In this document: piece after piece, positions 1 to 33,567 of the stretch
How positions within the stretch are numbered: the first letter of the stretch is position 1
Layout: the number at the start of each line of letters is the position of its first letter
NCBI RefSeq assembly: GCF_052324685.1
Contig: NW_027506904.1
Coordinates: 356,001-420,000, forward strand
Length of the DNA stretch: 64,000 nucleotides
From: Brachyhypopomus gauderio
Lineage: Eukaryota > Chordata > Actinopteri > Gymnotiformes > Hypopomidae
Reading direction: 5' to 3'
Position numbers and translations under genes: made by a program
The notes under the pieces: generated by a model
Databases searched by the model: none
The model's input: the letters and a program-made list of their open reading frames with translations, nothing else
Told to the model about the DNA's origin: nothing

Positions 1-559
1 GAGATAATCCTACAACACACACCAGGCTGCTGCCATCGGCCATCGTCCACTCAGGCTACACAAGGGCTTCATGGTGGAACAGCTACTGTACGTGGTGAAC
101 ATTTGGTTTTATTGTGGAGCAGCTACTGTACCTGAGGTACATTTGCATGCTAGTGGTCATTACGCAGTGCCGCATCATGCAGATTTGAATGTTTTTGGTT
201 TATTTTGTCTTTACGGCTCAGACCTAGCAGAAATAAACAGCAGTGGCAGGTGTTTGCGTGCGTTTAAAGCTGTACACCATATTTGTAGACCTTGCTCTAT
301 GCTCTTGGCAAATGAAATACTCCGAGTTTTCCCAACCCGCAACTTATCCAGCAACACGAACAGACACTGTATTAAACCTCTGTAACCATAGCAACTCCAT
401 TTTCTCTCTGTCTCTAAAGGCTGTCTCTCCTCCCACACTGGTTTCATGGCAACTGTCTCCAAGCAACCCTGATTCCTCCTCTCCTGTGTGTGTGTGGGTG
501 GTCAGCAAGTGTGGGAGGAACAGGGAATTGAGCAAGGTAAAAAAGAAGAGCAAGAGAGA

Positions 560-975
560 ACACACACACACACATACTCACACACACACACACACACACA
601 TACTCACATACACACACACACACACTCACTCACTCACTCACACACACATGCTCACACACAAACACATGCTCACACACACACACATGCTCACACCACACAC
701 CCACAGATACACACACACACACACACACGCGATCAAAAACACACACACATGCTCACACACACACATGCTCACACACACACACACACACACACAAACACAT
801 GCTCACACACACACACATGCTCACACACACACCCACAGATACACACACACACACACACACACGCGATCAAAAACACACACACATGCTCACACACACACAA
901 GCTCACACAGCAATATACATACACATACATACATACAAACACACCCACACATACACGCTCACACACCCATGCTCA

Positions 976-1015
<40 letters not shown>

Positions 1016-1016
1016 T
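560..1016. repeat. (CA)n microsatellite, interrupted
   Basis: This is a long CA-dominated tract broken by variants such as CATGCTCACACA and CACGCGATCAAAAACACA. The latter block occurs twice (about 727 and 862), so part of the tract has also expanded as a larger tandem unit. Confidence 0.95.
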
Positions 1017-1338
1017 ACATTAGTGCCACTATATAGCCTATATGGTTTTCTCCAGAAAATTCACAGTTTTAATGACTTAATAGTTTGTAATGATAAAGGT
1101 GTTACCTGATCAAATACATCACGGTAAATCACTGATGTAACAGCAGTAATAACTTTGTCCTTTGCTACACTTGTCGGAACAGCAGCACATACGTTCGGTG
1201 CTCTATAACACACTGACAGTGGGGATGTCAGTCTCCAACCAGATAAAACAACCCACATTAAACACCACCACGGTCTGGTCCAGCCCCAGGAGCTGCGCCC
1301 TGGACACGCTGTCCCAGCAGCGCCCCCTCACAAAGGTT

Positions 1339-1664
1339 CCGTGTGAGGTTCTGTGTGAGGTTCTGTGTGCGGTTCCGTGTGAGGTTCCGTGTGAGGTTCC
1401 GTGTGAGGCTCCGTGTGAGGTTCCGTGTGAGATTCCGTGTGAGGCTCCGTGTGAGATTCCGTGTGAGGTTCCGTGTGAGGTTCCGTGTGAGGCTCCGTGT
1501 GAGGTTCCGTGTGAGATTCCGTGTGAGGTTCCGTGTGAGGTTCCGTGTGAGGCTCCGTGTGAGATTCCGTGTGAGGTTCCGTGTGAGGTTCCGTGTGAGG
1601 CTCCGTGTGAGGTTCCGTGTGAGGCTCCGTGTGAGGTTCCGTGTGAGGTTCCGTGTGCGGAAGG
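1339..1664. repeat. 12-bp minisatellite (GTTCCGTGTGAG family)
   Basis: About 27 tandem copies of a 12-bp unit with point variants (GTTCCGTGTGAG, GCTCCGTGTGAG, ATTCCGTGTGAG). The unit length is a multiple of three and carries no stop on either strand, so it gives long spurious frames in both directions (Cys-Glu-Val-Pro on +, Thr-Arg-Asn-Leu on -). A run of 33 C follows at 1677-1709. Confidence 0.95.
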
Positions 1665-1676
1665 TGCTGACAGACG

Positions 1677-1711
<35 letters not shown>

Positions 1712-2302
1712 CCAGTGGCCTGACGGACCGTAGACGCCAGTGGGACGCCGGCCCCGGTGCCCAACTGGAAACATCGACTTCCTGCCAGCCTGCGCCGTCC
1801 CTCAGCGCCGCACAAACACAGGAAACTATGGACTCAGAAACACGGGAGAGGACTAATAAACGAGCAGGGGGTCAAGAACACAGCGCCACGCTGCCCTGCA
1901 CTATGTATTTAACGCAGAAGAACAGGTCCAGTTCTTTAACTGGTCGTTACAGTCCTTTTAAAAGGACTCATGCTCAGTAATTTCTGCGCTCTTATTATAT
2001 TTAAGTTGGCCGTATGAGGCTGAAGCACGTGAGAATGTACTGAGAGCACGACTAGCACTAGCACGACTGGCCTCAGCGTTAGCAGGTCTCACACTCTCTT
2101 TCCGCAAGCCCTTGACTTTTGCACACTGCTAAAGTACAGTGTTTGAACATGTGACCAGGCGGTGACGACCTCCTGATGACTGTCGTGTCTCAATAACCAG
2201 AACACTAAAAAAAGGCTCAATGTCACAAAGTGGATTGTTAAACTTTTCAGCCTCCATTTAGGTAAACTAAGAGAAAGCATCTGCTCACTCGCTACATCGT
2301 TG

Positions 2303-2362
2303 TGTATGTGTGTGTGTGTGTTTATGAGTGTGTGTGAGTGTGTGTGTTTTTGTGTGTGTGTT

Positions 2363-2416
<54 letters not shown>

Positions 2417-2606
2417 TATGTGTGTGTGTGTGTTTGTATGTGTATGTGTGTGTGTTTGAGTGTGTGTGTGTGTGTGTGTGTGTGTGTTTATGTGTGTGTG
2501 TGTGTGTTTTTGTGTGTGTGTTTTTATGTGTGTGTGTTTGTATGTGTGTGTGTGTGTGTTCATGTGTGTGTTTGTATGTGTGTGTGTGTGTGTGTTCATG
2601 TGTGTT

Positions 2607-2670
<64 letters not shown>
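2303..2670. repeat. (TG)n microsatellite, interrupted
   Basis: A TG tract broken by TTTATG, TTTGTATG and TTCATG variants, ending in a pure TG run of about 60 bases. Confidence 0.95.
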
Positions 2671-2671
<1 letters not shown>

Positions 2672-3209
2672 ACGCATCTGGAAGTCTACAGTAAGTTCAC
2701 CTGCCTGCGTATAGTCTCTGTTCTGTCGTGAGTGCTTTGTCGTGTCTCCCTCACGTGAGACAGGAGAGAATAATTCACATTGCTGACATTTAAAGCGTCT
2801 CTGTTGTTAATGTGCTGTGGCTTGTGCTTCAGTTTGCTTACATTTGAATGGGAGAAAATGAGAGAGAGGCACTTATCAAACTGCAGCGGGGATCAGGTGT
2901 TCAGAGTTGATTAAACTGCACCGCACCGTCAGAAAACAGGAAACGAGCCTCGTTAGCCCCTCGTTACGTTCAGAACGTCTGGATCCGAGAAGTACACACA
3001 ACCGGTGTTTCCAGAAACGTGTGCCAACGCATGCGAGGCGTGACGAATGCAGGCGAAGAGGGCGTGGCTTCGGGATGATGTAAGGAGTGTGGCCTTGTGG
3101 GCCGTGATTTCAACGTGCACTCGACTGCTCTGGAGCTCTGAGAAGTTCGGCGTAGTTACAGTCTTACCTGTTGGGCGTTTTGGCAGGAACTGACGAGACT
3201 TACAGGTGG

Positions 3210-3314
<105 letters not shown>

Positions 3315-3808
3315 CTAATGCTACCCAGCGGGATAAGAGATGAGCTCCAAGAAGCTCAATTCTATTTCAGAAGCTCAACTGAGTGACTTCAGAGTTAGGA
3401 ACTAAATGCCATTTACATTTATGACTAGTTTACTTCTAGATCAGCTACCTACAACTAAAGTTGAGCTAACACAGAAAGTAATGGAAGCTTTTTTTTTTTT
3501 AAAAGACACTTTTCAGTTTTGCCAATACAGATATTGGCTTGTATGCTGCTTTACCTTGTCTCAGATAACTAATTAGTAAGAATTATTTGTGTATTCCTCA
3601 TTTTTCCGTCCTAACATAATTATAGCTCTCCACAGTCTTCCACCTCAGAGTCTAGGATTAAAAGTGCAAAGTCGGTGGAAAATGAACAATGGCTCGAGCT
3701 GTTGAATTGCCTGAGCTGGTGATTTTTTATCTTGTACTGTCTATATAGAGTGTTGGCTGTTTCAGATTTGACCCCCCCCCCCCCCCCCCCCCCACTTTCC
3801 AAATATAG

Positions 3809-12445
<8,637 letters not shown>

Positions 12446-15391
12446 GCAGGGGGACGGGAAAGTCGCGGAGCTGGGGTTCGCTCCGAGGCCCCCTGGTGGT
12501 CGGAGGCGGGACTGCGGAGAGACTGGAAGACGTGGGGGGCGGCCGGACCAGGGCAGAGAGCGGCACTGGCGGCAAGAAGAAACGCAACCTACTGAGACTC
12601 TGCTACTTCCACCTGCGCTTCCCCCAGGTGTAGAGGGACGGGGACGAGAGACGGGGACGAGGTCCAGCGCTCGCGGGAACGTCCAGCACACTAACAGACA
12701 CGCAGACACAGGTCACTCACCCTAGAGGCGATTACAACATCCAGAACGATCAGCGCCGTCAAGAGACACAACCGCCTTTAATTACAACGCGTTTCTCACC
12801 TTTTCCCGCTCCAAATAAATTAGTTATAGATAGGAAAAAAAATGGACGCTAGTATTAGACGCTATGGATCTAGTAAACAGAATGCAGAAAGGTAAACTCT
12901 TGGTAAACTCTGGGTGTGCACACGTGCACGCAACCGCTGAATGTGCGCTGAAAGGTTGCACTGCCTATAGCCATAAGAGACGTGTATACACCAGATTCAC
13001 AAAGAGCTTATATGAACCTCTTAACGTGGGACTAAACATTCGACCTGTAGATCAGGGCGAGTATATGTTGTAGAGGACTGACTGAACACCCCACTGACCA
13101 CACAGTGTACAACCTTCTCCATTCTAGCGTGACTCCAGAAGTGAAATGTGCTTTACGCATTAGCTGATAGCAGTCGCAAAGCAAAACAAAACAAAAAACA
13201 AACAAAAAAGTACGCAATAATCAGTCCACTCGCTATTTGATGTTCTTACTCATGAAAAGCGATGCGTTTCGGTGTTTTTCTGTATAAATGCTGTCTCGTA
13301 AGAGAACCGTGGTTAAAGACCTGGAGAACTACATCACCGTGGGCTACTGATAAATGTTTCATCATTTTGAAACAGTTATTCGATGTTATTGAAACATTTT
13401 GAAACACTTAGAAATAAAATGCTGAAATTTTATCCATAGACAATCTTAAACTAAAATTCAAGCCATTTGTCAAATGTTTGAATTAGCGCACTTTTAAAAG
13501 AAGCATTTAAAACATACCTCAAACTATAATACCATCCTGATTACAATTGAAACTTCATTTCCTATTATTTATACAGTACACTTAAATGAGCCGGTATGCT
13601 TGCCATTCAATAGCACTAAAGGGCTTGATATTTTCATGTATGTGGATTTTCATCTACATAATTTTCAATTATAGAACAGCCCCTTATACATAAAAGGACT
13701 CATCTGAAATCTTTTTTTTTATTTCAGTAAACATATAAGTTCGTTCATCTCCACTACCTGCTGTCAATTGTCATTAATAATAATGATGATAATAATAATA
13801 TTACAAAAATGTGCATGCTGCTTAATGAGCTGTATAATAAATTCAAGATATTTTGCGCATCACATGGGCTATAAATTCTAAAAGTGGGATTTTTAAAAAT
13901 TCTATTTAGCAACAATGAAAGATGTCTCAAATAGTAATTTAAGGGCTGTTTTATCAGGCCTTTAAATTTCAGTGAAGGTCTGTGGGGTTCTTCATTTACT
14001 GATTGCAATGTTATGGCTGCAAAAAAAGTCCAGCAAATTAATCCAATCCAGGAACGTATGAGTTCAGAGGGCTAGTCTTAGTCATAGGAAAAACCGTTTC
14101 AGGAAAGACTCTTTCTATTGGCCTTTGTGTATTTGAAATGCCTTTGTGTGATATTGCTGACCAAATGCATTCCACAGTGTTGCATTGATATTCATATTTT
14201 GCAGGTTGTTATTGTTATTTTTTATGCTGACATATAAATGTTTATTATTATTATTATTATTGCTATTATTAGTTCAATACAGATTATATAAAGACGGCAA
14301 AATAATATAAACTGTATATAAATTCTGTCCTGGTTGACATCAGATCATGGTGGAGAGTATTTGAAATGTGACATTACATGAATTTGATATTGGTGGTTTT
14401 TATGGACAATCACACTGGTCATTCCAAGTGTTAATGAATGTTGCAGACTTTGTACTGGTATTTATTGAGCCCTTTTACAGATGAGTCATGATCCTGTTAT
14501 ACGGTCTTGGTTCACTTTTTAACATGTACAACTTGAGGCGAATACATGAATATATTCATATATATTGAAAAATATTCAAATTTAATCAGAAATATGAATA
14601 TAATACCATTTTATTGAATACCATCTTCCTTCCTTTTTTAATAGGAACACAGGGAATGTAGTGTGTAGATTTGTACCAAGAATACATGATACCCTCAAAT
14701 CATCATTGGCAAGTTGCTTATTGATTCTTTGGGTTTTTTTTTCCTTTTCAAAAAGGCCTCAGTTTGAAAGGTATTATTAATATGCTGTAAGTACACAATA
14801 TGTGAGACATATTTGTGCAAGTAGATATGAAAGGAAGAGCTCCTTCGCCACCACTGAGATGAAAAGTTCTGGAGAACTAGAGTAAAGCATGAAGTAGGCG
14901 GAGCTGTTTCTGGAAGGCTGCGTTGTGATGGAGCCAGTCTGAGGATGTTATTTCTCCTGCACACCCCTCCCTACCCACCATGGGTGTGATTGCATGACTG
15001 CAGTAGCTACTGAATGAAGAGTGTTCTATAAACATAATATAATATAATATAATTTAATATTGATCATGAAACAAACAAGACTATTGTTTTGCATATGTGT
15101 GAGTGTTACGCGTGTGTGAGTACAACACGATGTAGGTGTATATTGCATATTTATTTTGTAAGCCTATACAAGCGTATATGTCACGATGGAGCTGAATGTT
15201 ATTTTAGAAATACATGATGTATGAAGTCACCTAATGTGTGTACAGAACGTGTAACTGAATACAGAGAAATGTTAATATTTATTGCTTCTAAACTAATATA
15301 AAGTGTCCTTGCAGTGGATAAAACCTGTCTCGTTTGTTTATTATTACGTGACATTTTGCGGAAATGCATTGTCATTTTACACAGAATACTA
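12446..15391 (+). other. iqsec2 3' UTR and downstream intergenic DNA
   Basis: The first 200 bases after the stop are GC-rich; the rest turns AT-rich. AATAAA-type signals occur at several places (for example about 12815 and 13412), so I cannot say which ends the mRNA. A frame at 12442-12633 exists but has no family support. Nothing else in this stretch looks like a gene. Confidence 0.6.
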
Positions 15392-16673
15392 CAGTGGGAT
15401 GCGAAAGTTTGGGCACCCTTGTTAATTGTCCTGATTTACCTTTATAAATCATTGAATGTTTGGATTAAAAAATTCAGTTAAATATATCATATAGGGGACA
15501 AACAGTGATATTTGAGAAGTGAAATTAAGTTTATATGATTTACAGAAAGTGCAATAATTGTCTAAACAAAATATAGGCAGGTGCATAAGTTTGGGCACTG
15601 TTGTCATTTTATTGATTTCAAAACCTTTAGAACTAATTATTGGAACTGAAATTTTGTTTGGTAAGTTCAGTGACCCTTGACCTCCATACACATGTGACTA
15701 CAATTATGAGAAAGGGTAGTTAGCGGTGGCAATTGTATGTTTTCTCCTCTTTGCATCTTCTCTTCTTCTTCTTCTACATGGGAGATTCAAAACAACTTAT
15801 AAATGACCTGAAAACAAAGATTGTTCACCGTCATGGTTTAGGGGAGGGATACAGAAAGGTATGTCAGAGATTTCAGCTTTCAGTCTCCAGTGTGAGAAAC
15901 ATTGTGAGAAAATGGAAGAAGACAGGTACAGTTCAAGTCAAGGCTTGAAGTGGCAGACCAAGCAAAATCTCGAATAAACAGAAGCGAAGGATGTTGAGAA
16001 CAGTCAGAGTCAACCCACAGACCAGCACCAAAGACCTACAACATCATCTTGCTACTGATGGAGTCACTGTGCATCGTTCAACTATTCGGCGCACTTTACA
16101 CAAGGAGATGCTGTATGGAAGAGTGATGCAGAGGAAGCCTTTTCTCCACCCACATCACAAACAGAGCCGCTTGAGGTGCTAAAGCACATTTGGACGAGCC
16201 AGCTTCATTTTGGAGTAAGGTGCTGTGGATTGATGAAAACAAAGGAGTTATTTGGCCATAACAAGGGCCGTTATGCATGGAGGAAAAAGAACACATCACT
16301 CCAAGAAAAACACCTGCTACCTACAGTAAAATTGGGTTGTCTAAAATGGTCTAAAATACCTTCAGCCACAATCCAGACTCTCATTAGAAACTATAGGAAG
16401 CATGTAGAAGCTGTTATTTCTGCGAAAGGATGATCTAATAAATATTAAGTTAAGGGTTTTTTGGGTGCCAAAACTTATGCACCTGCCTGTTTTTGTTTAG
16501 ACAATTATTGCACACTTACTGTAAATCATATAAACTTCCTTTCACCTCTCAAATATAACTGTGTTTGTCCCCTATATGATATATTTAACTGATTTTTTTA
16601 TCCAAACATTCAATGATTTATAAAGGTAAATCAGGAAAATTAACAAGGGTGCCCAAACTTTCGCATCCCACTG
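15392..16673 (+). mobile_element. Tc1/mariner-type element with long inverted repeats
   Basis: The element starts CAGTGGGATGCGAAAGTTTG and ends with its reverse complement, flanked on both sides by TA, the standard Tc1/mariner target. The inverted repeats are long, about 15392-15598 and 16464-16673, with scattered mismatches. The interior is a decayed transposase. The element lies between iqsec2 and kdm5c and was probably inserted in or just after the iqsec2 3' UTR. Confidence 0.93.
15778..16433 (+). pseudogene. Tc1-like transposase, disrupted
   Basis: The N-terminal helix-turn-helix part begins MGDSKQLINDLKTKIV and reads SVSSVRNIVRKWKKTGT before a stop at about 15946. The second DNA-binding half (LQHHLATDGVTVHRSTIRRT) is followed by another stop near 16180. 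A VLWIDEN segment, which would hold the first catalytic Asp, survives. The sequence then jumps from the TVKLG region to the C-terminal tail (IRNYRKHVEAVISAKG), so the part with the second Asp and the Glu is deleted. It cannot encode an active enzyme. Confidence 0.9.
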
Positions 16674-17149
16674 TATATTAAATGCCCCCATCCCAAACAA
16701 TTACACTGTATATTGTATACAGTATATCTACATCCTTTTAAAGTGTTTTGCATGAAAATAAATATGTATGTTATGTGAATTGTATGTGCTATATCAAGTA
16801 ATAGAAAGCGCCACATGCTAGAGGACACACTGACCACAAATGATCACTGGCATTGTCAGCAACTGGGTAATATTATAAACCTTCAGCCACCAGTCGTCGC
16901 TGCGCATTTTCTATTCACTGACCATTTGCGCAAATTGCATATGTTGGGACTACTTCTCAAAGAGCGCTGTAAATCCATGCTAGTATTACTCCGCGTCACG
17001 TCCGTGAATTTACCTGCAATGCTTGATTAACTTAGCCTACGTGTTATTCGGCGTCGATAATTGTGCACGGTGTTGTTTTCATAAATTTCGGCACGCGCTA
17101 ATATTGTTCAGAAAAGGAACACGTGCTCAATTCATTCATTATTAACTAA

Positions 17150-17635
17150 GGGTTAAAGGACTATTTTCTATTTCTGCTCTCCAGTAAAACCTTTCCTGTG
17201 ATCGACGGATCTCGAGGGTTGTGCTTAGGTCGTGATGAAAACCAAAATGGCGTCTAGCTTAGACAGGATGAACGGTGGATAGCTAACGAAGAAAACTGGT
17301 AACTACCACATATTGGTGCTCGTTTATGTACCAGGTCAAACAACGAAAGTGCCAATTTGTTGAGTCCGGTAAAAAAAAAGAATAAGGAAAAAGGAAGTTT
17401 CTCACCGAATTTTCTCTTCGGAGACCGAGCCAGCGAGCCCTGGGAGCGCTGGGATGGGCTGAAGGCGGAGGCCGCAGTAGTGCAGCCACCCAGAGTGACC
17501 CAGTGCCGAACAATAGACCCCGATCATCCGAGACATCCACACGGCCCGGACGGTTTACCGGTCAACCGGGCCCATATTCACTCCGAAGCAACACCAGAAC
17601 CTATTTGGAGACGTACACAGACGAAGTGCTGGAAT
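17150..17635 (+). promoter_or_regulatory. kdm5c: Putative kdm5c promoter and non-coding first exon
   Basis: kdm5c coding begins at 19897 behind an acceptor, so a 5' untranslated exon must lie upstream. A plausible donor GGAAT|GTAAGA ends an exon at 17635. An AAAATGGCG motif at 17245-17253 matches the YY1-type element found near transcription starts of many housekeeping genes. The assignment rests on position and these two motifs only. Confidence 0.5.
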
Positions 17636-19565
17636 GTAAGATCATGTGGCCCTTAAACAACCTAACCTTAAGTGTGCTGGTTAGCTAGCCGGCTAGCCCA
17701 TTAACCCTGGTACTGTTTTAACCAGACTGGATCTGTTTAACAAACATCGGTTTCACACGACATGTGTCTGTGGTGTGGTTCACGGGTCCGTGTCTGATAA
17801 ACGTGCCGTATTGCTTTGACTGTTCGTGCAGTTGGAGGAGAGTGGTTAATGGCTGCCCATCACACCTTGTGTTTTACACTGGGCTCTTCAACTGAGTTAC
17901 AATGCTGATTGTTAGCTGGCTAGCTAAAGACCTACAGCAGGCTTGATGTTAACTATATAGATAACGACCAATATGAGTTTTAAACATGTACGTTATCTTT
18001 CCTAAATATGTATTTCCAATATATGTATTTTGGTTCTCGTGGGTTTGGTTATTTTCATTTATCAGGGAAGCCCAGCCAGACACTGTTGATGTGTTGACAT
18101 TGTTGTAGGTAGATGTGTGTGGTGGGTTGTGTTTTTACCAGTAGTTGCGCTGTATGTATTTTATCATAACTAGTTGGCTAATTAGTCCGCTTTCCTTCGG
18201 CTTAATTAGATCCATAGATGGGTAGGATCGCAGGTAGGAGATGTCAGGAAGACATTCGGCACCACACACCCGACCTGCGTTAGCTGTGATGACTTTAGCT
18301 GTGAAGTAGCTACAGTGAGCAACAGCTAGTTAGTGGTGGCGGTGTCAGTGTAACTGTTATTCCTTTAACTGTTACTTCCTTTAACTGTTACTTCCTTTAA
18401 CTGTTTAAGTAGCTAAATGTACAACGATCAGGATTCATGGACGATATAGCTCTTCAAGATGTAGTACACCTTCACGATGTAGTACACCTTCACGATGTAG
18501 TACACCTTCACGATGTAGTACACCTTCACGATGTAGTACACCTTCACAATGTAGTACACCTTCACAATGTAGTACACCTTCGAGATGTAGTACACCTTCG
18601 AGATGTAGTACACCTTCGAGATGTAGTACACCTTCAAGATGTAGTACACCTTCACAATGTAGTACACCTTCACAATGTAGTACACCTTCGAGATGTAGTA
18701 CACCTTCAGGATTTAGCACACCTTCGAGATGTAGTAGCACACCTTCGAGATGTAGTAGCACACCGTATATTGAAGGTGTGCTAGTTAGCTATAGCTATAT
18801 GTGCTAGATTAGCTAGCTCGCAATGCTAACGTGAACTAAGCTCGCGAGCTCGTTCATATCTCTATTATCGTTACCTAGCGACGTTATAACGGTGTTAACA
18901 GGCCGGGGTGTGTGCGTGTACCGAGACCCGGTACATTTAACGGGTTATAAAGCCGGTACATTTAACGGGTATAAAGTGGACTAAATGTGGAGTTCCCTCT
19001 TTATTAGCTGCCGTGTGGTGTAGCTAGAAACATTACACAGTTACACAGTGGGGTCGTTTAGCTACTGGGGTACTGGGCTAATACAGTTGGGCGCGTTAGC
19101 CTGCACCCGTTACCTCTTTAGTGTCTTGTAGCATATTCACACATTTTCAGACAGCATAATATTTTTTGAAAAGTTTGATCTCCTTTCTGATTCAGATGTT
19201 AATAAAAATAGGCATAAGATTAGGACAGTGTGTGTACTAGCTGTTCGTCTAACGTGTTAGGTTGTTTTCATTTGTGGTATTGGGTTGAGCCATGGGGGAG
19301 CTTGTAGAAGGGTTTGATTTAAGTGTGTAGTCTTCTGGAAACGATGCCTGCGTGATCATAGTTACATTTGACGTTGTATTGACATTTTGATATCGATACA
19401 CAAAAGCCCTATATAGACTAACCGCATGAACACGATTCAGAGTAGCTAGCTGACCGGCATCAACACACTTGCACGTGTAAAGAAACGATTATTTGGTTAT
19501 TATCACAGAAAATTTCTGCTTACACACCCACCACGTGCCTGGAGTCAAGAGTACAGTATAAAAGG

Positions 19566-19608
<43 letters not shown>

Positions 19609-19888
19609 TGTACGTGAATGTGTAAACTATAAATAAGTTTAGTTTACTTTATATACTTTTTTTTCCAGATGAAGAGATATGACCATCTCTATTTGGTTGT
19701 GCTGATCAAAATATAATTTTCATGTCTTTATTCATACAAGTACTGGGTAATACAAGCTTTGTCCTGTAGCTGTAAATTTGACTATTTCGAGCACATTTAA
19801 GTCTTCTGCATTGTTGTAGATGGAAACACACCTTAATTAAAGAATCTGAGACCTCTCATTTCACCATTTATTTGGTGTACTTTGTCAG
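17636..19888 (+). other. kdm5c: kdm5c intron 1 (putative)
   Basis: No exon is seen. It contains an 18-bp minisatellite (about 18461-18745) and a GT microsatellite (about 19569-19605). The remainder is unique, moderately AT-rich sequence. Confidence 0.55.
18461..18760. repeat. 18-bp minisatellite (ATGTAGTACACCTTCAC family)
   Basis: About 17 copies of an 18-bp unit, with blocks of CACGATG, CACAATG and GAGATG variants arranged in runs; the last copies lengthen by three bases (GTAGTAGCAC). The period is a multiple of three and the unit has no stop, so both strands show open frames of the repeat. These are not evidence of a protein. Confidence 0.95.
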
Positions 19889-19896
19889 TTAGGGCG

Positions 19897-31752
<11,856 letters not shown>

Positions 31753-31828
31753 TGAATAGTGGTGGGAAAACCTGGAGGGAGAAAAGTCCCACAGATAACT
31801 GCTCAGACAGCAGAGGAGACTTTACCCC

Positions 31829-31863
<35 letters not shown>

Positions 31864-32207
31864 TCACTCACTCACTCACTCACACTCCTCACGACTTGAC
31901 TGATCCACCTTGTCCATCCTTGTGTTCCCTTCGTGAACACCTCCTCCATTTCACCCTGCTCTCACCGTCCACACTCCCTCCTCCTGCCAGCCCATCTCTG
32001 ACCCGCTCGTCCACTCACGTCCCCTGTCCTGAACGTCTCGTCATCCATCCTCTGTCCACGCAGGACCGATCTTCACATCGCAGGACTGCCTCCTTCACCC
32101 TGTGTACTGCGTTACCATATTATTGGGCTGGACCATGTGACTGTACCAAACACTGCTTCAACACCTCCCCTAACACCAGCTTATTATCCTGCATAATGTG
32201 ACGGCGT

Positions 32208-32249
<42 letters not shown>

Positions 32250-32795
32250 GGTGGCATCGGATGTACAAACAGGCGTGTGGCCCAGTTGCCATAACAGTAC
32301 TTGTATTTTTTATGTATTAAGTCTCGTGTTTTGTTGAGGCTGTCAGGGGAGACACAATTTTTGAATAAACTAATAGAACATTTTAGGACGTGTGGGGGTG
32401 GGATGGGGGGGACGAGGGGGGGTAGAAACAAAGAAAAACAAAAAAACTTGCATTGTTTTGGTGCTACTTTCCCAGAATAGGTCACCGTATAATATTCCTT
32501 CTCTTCTATATCTATCGACTTAATTTGAAATCATAAGGTTCTTTTCCTTTTCTCTTGATGCTTCTGTTTTGTCCTGTTCTGCTGTCTCTTTGCCCACCAA
32601 GGAACTGTACAAAACCCTCACTGTAACTCACTTTATCTGCATTTTTACCTGTCCTTGGGTTCTAATAATTATTATATTATTGGTATTGCATACAAGCAAT
32701 TGATGTGAGTTTGTGTATAAACATTTTCATTTCAATGTTGCCTTTTTTTTCTTCCCACTCTTGTTAGAGAATAAAGGTTTAGAATTGTTACAGGA
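31753..32795 (+). other. kdm5c: kdm5c 3' UTR
   Basis: About 1 kb from the stop to an AATAAA signal at 32770-32775. It contains CA runs at about 31836-31858 and 32212-32241 and a CACT run between. The frames here (for example 31704-32201) have no family support. Confidence 0.7.
32770..32775 (+). terminator. kdm5c: kdm5c polyadenylation signal AATAAA
   Basis: A canonical AATAAA preceded by a T-rich stretch and followed by a GT-rich stretch (GTCTGTGGCGGTGTGGTGTC) that could serve as the downstream element. Cleavage is expected near 32790. Confidence 0.75.
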
Positions 32796-33560
32796 GTCTG
32801 TGGCGGTGTGGTGTCTCGGAACCGTTCGGTCCAGTAATGAAGACTCACGCCGTAAACCAGCGACCTGAAGCGTAGGGACAGTGTTTTGGAGAACGCCAGA
32901 AATGACCCAGACCCTCGTTAATCAAACACAAGCAACATGCTAATGCACCTTTTAATAGTACTTGACAATTATTCCAAAAAGTAAGAAATTGCTTCCAGAA
33001 ATTGATAATTAGCACATTTTTTAAAGGAAAGGGTTTTAATCCTTTAAATTACTGATAAACACTCAAATAGTTTTACTTTGTAGTTGGTTACTGTAATTTA
33101 CAAATGCAAAGGACTTGAAGTCAACCAAACACCACATAAAACTAATCACAAAATAGGACAAACACAAGGAATTAAGCATGCAGCTTAAAGACTTGCACAT
33201 AAAAAAGTAGAATTTAAACTTTCAGAAGATTGCACAAAAATCTCAATTGCTATGTAGTGTAAACTACATAAAGACTAATAATATAGCAATGTAAGGCTTA
33301 TGCAACGAACAATAGAACATAATCTCAAACGATCAGTGTAGTTATGAATGATCATAAAATGAAATAAAACTGATCCATGACTGGCCTCAATTAATCACAG
33401 TTTAACTGGAGGTATACCATGATGGATTAATAACACATTTCTGCGCACAAATAAAAAATGTAAAACAGGCTAGAAAATGTAAACGTGTTGGCTCAGTACT
33501 GATTGATTTACCTATGGAAACTAGTTTGTAATGCAGGTTGTGAGGGAGCCGATTGGTGCT
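32796..33560. other. AT-rich spacer between converging kdm5c and renbp
   Basis: No coding signal on either strand. The renbp 3' UTR should enter from the right. I did not find a clear AATAAA on the minus strand, so the renbp 3' end is not fixed. Confidence 0.6.
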
Positions 33561-33567
33561 GTGTTGT

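Noticed and set aside
243-1109. Long open frames rich in Thr and His over the CA tract
   Set aside because: They are translations of a (CA)n microsatellite, open on several frames, with no splice context or domain.
1162-1980. 272-codon frame across the 12-bp minisatellite
   Set aside because: The period-12 repeat has no stop; the same DNA is open on the opposite strand, and no family match is apparent.
2285-2731. Cys-Val and Thr-His frames at 2.3-2.7 kb
   Set aside because: Pure TG/CA repeat; any frame avoids stops.
18437-18784. Frames on both strands in the 18-bp array
   Set aside because: Minisatellite artefact within the kdm5c first intron.
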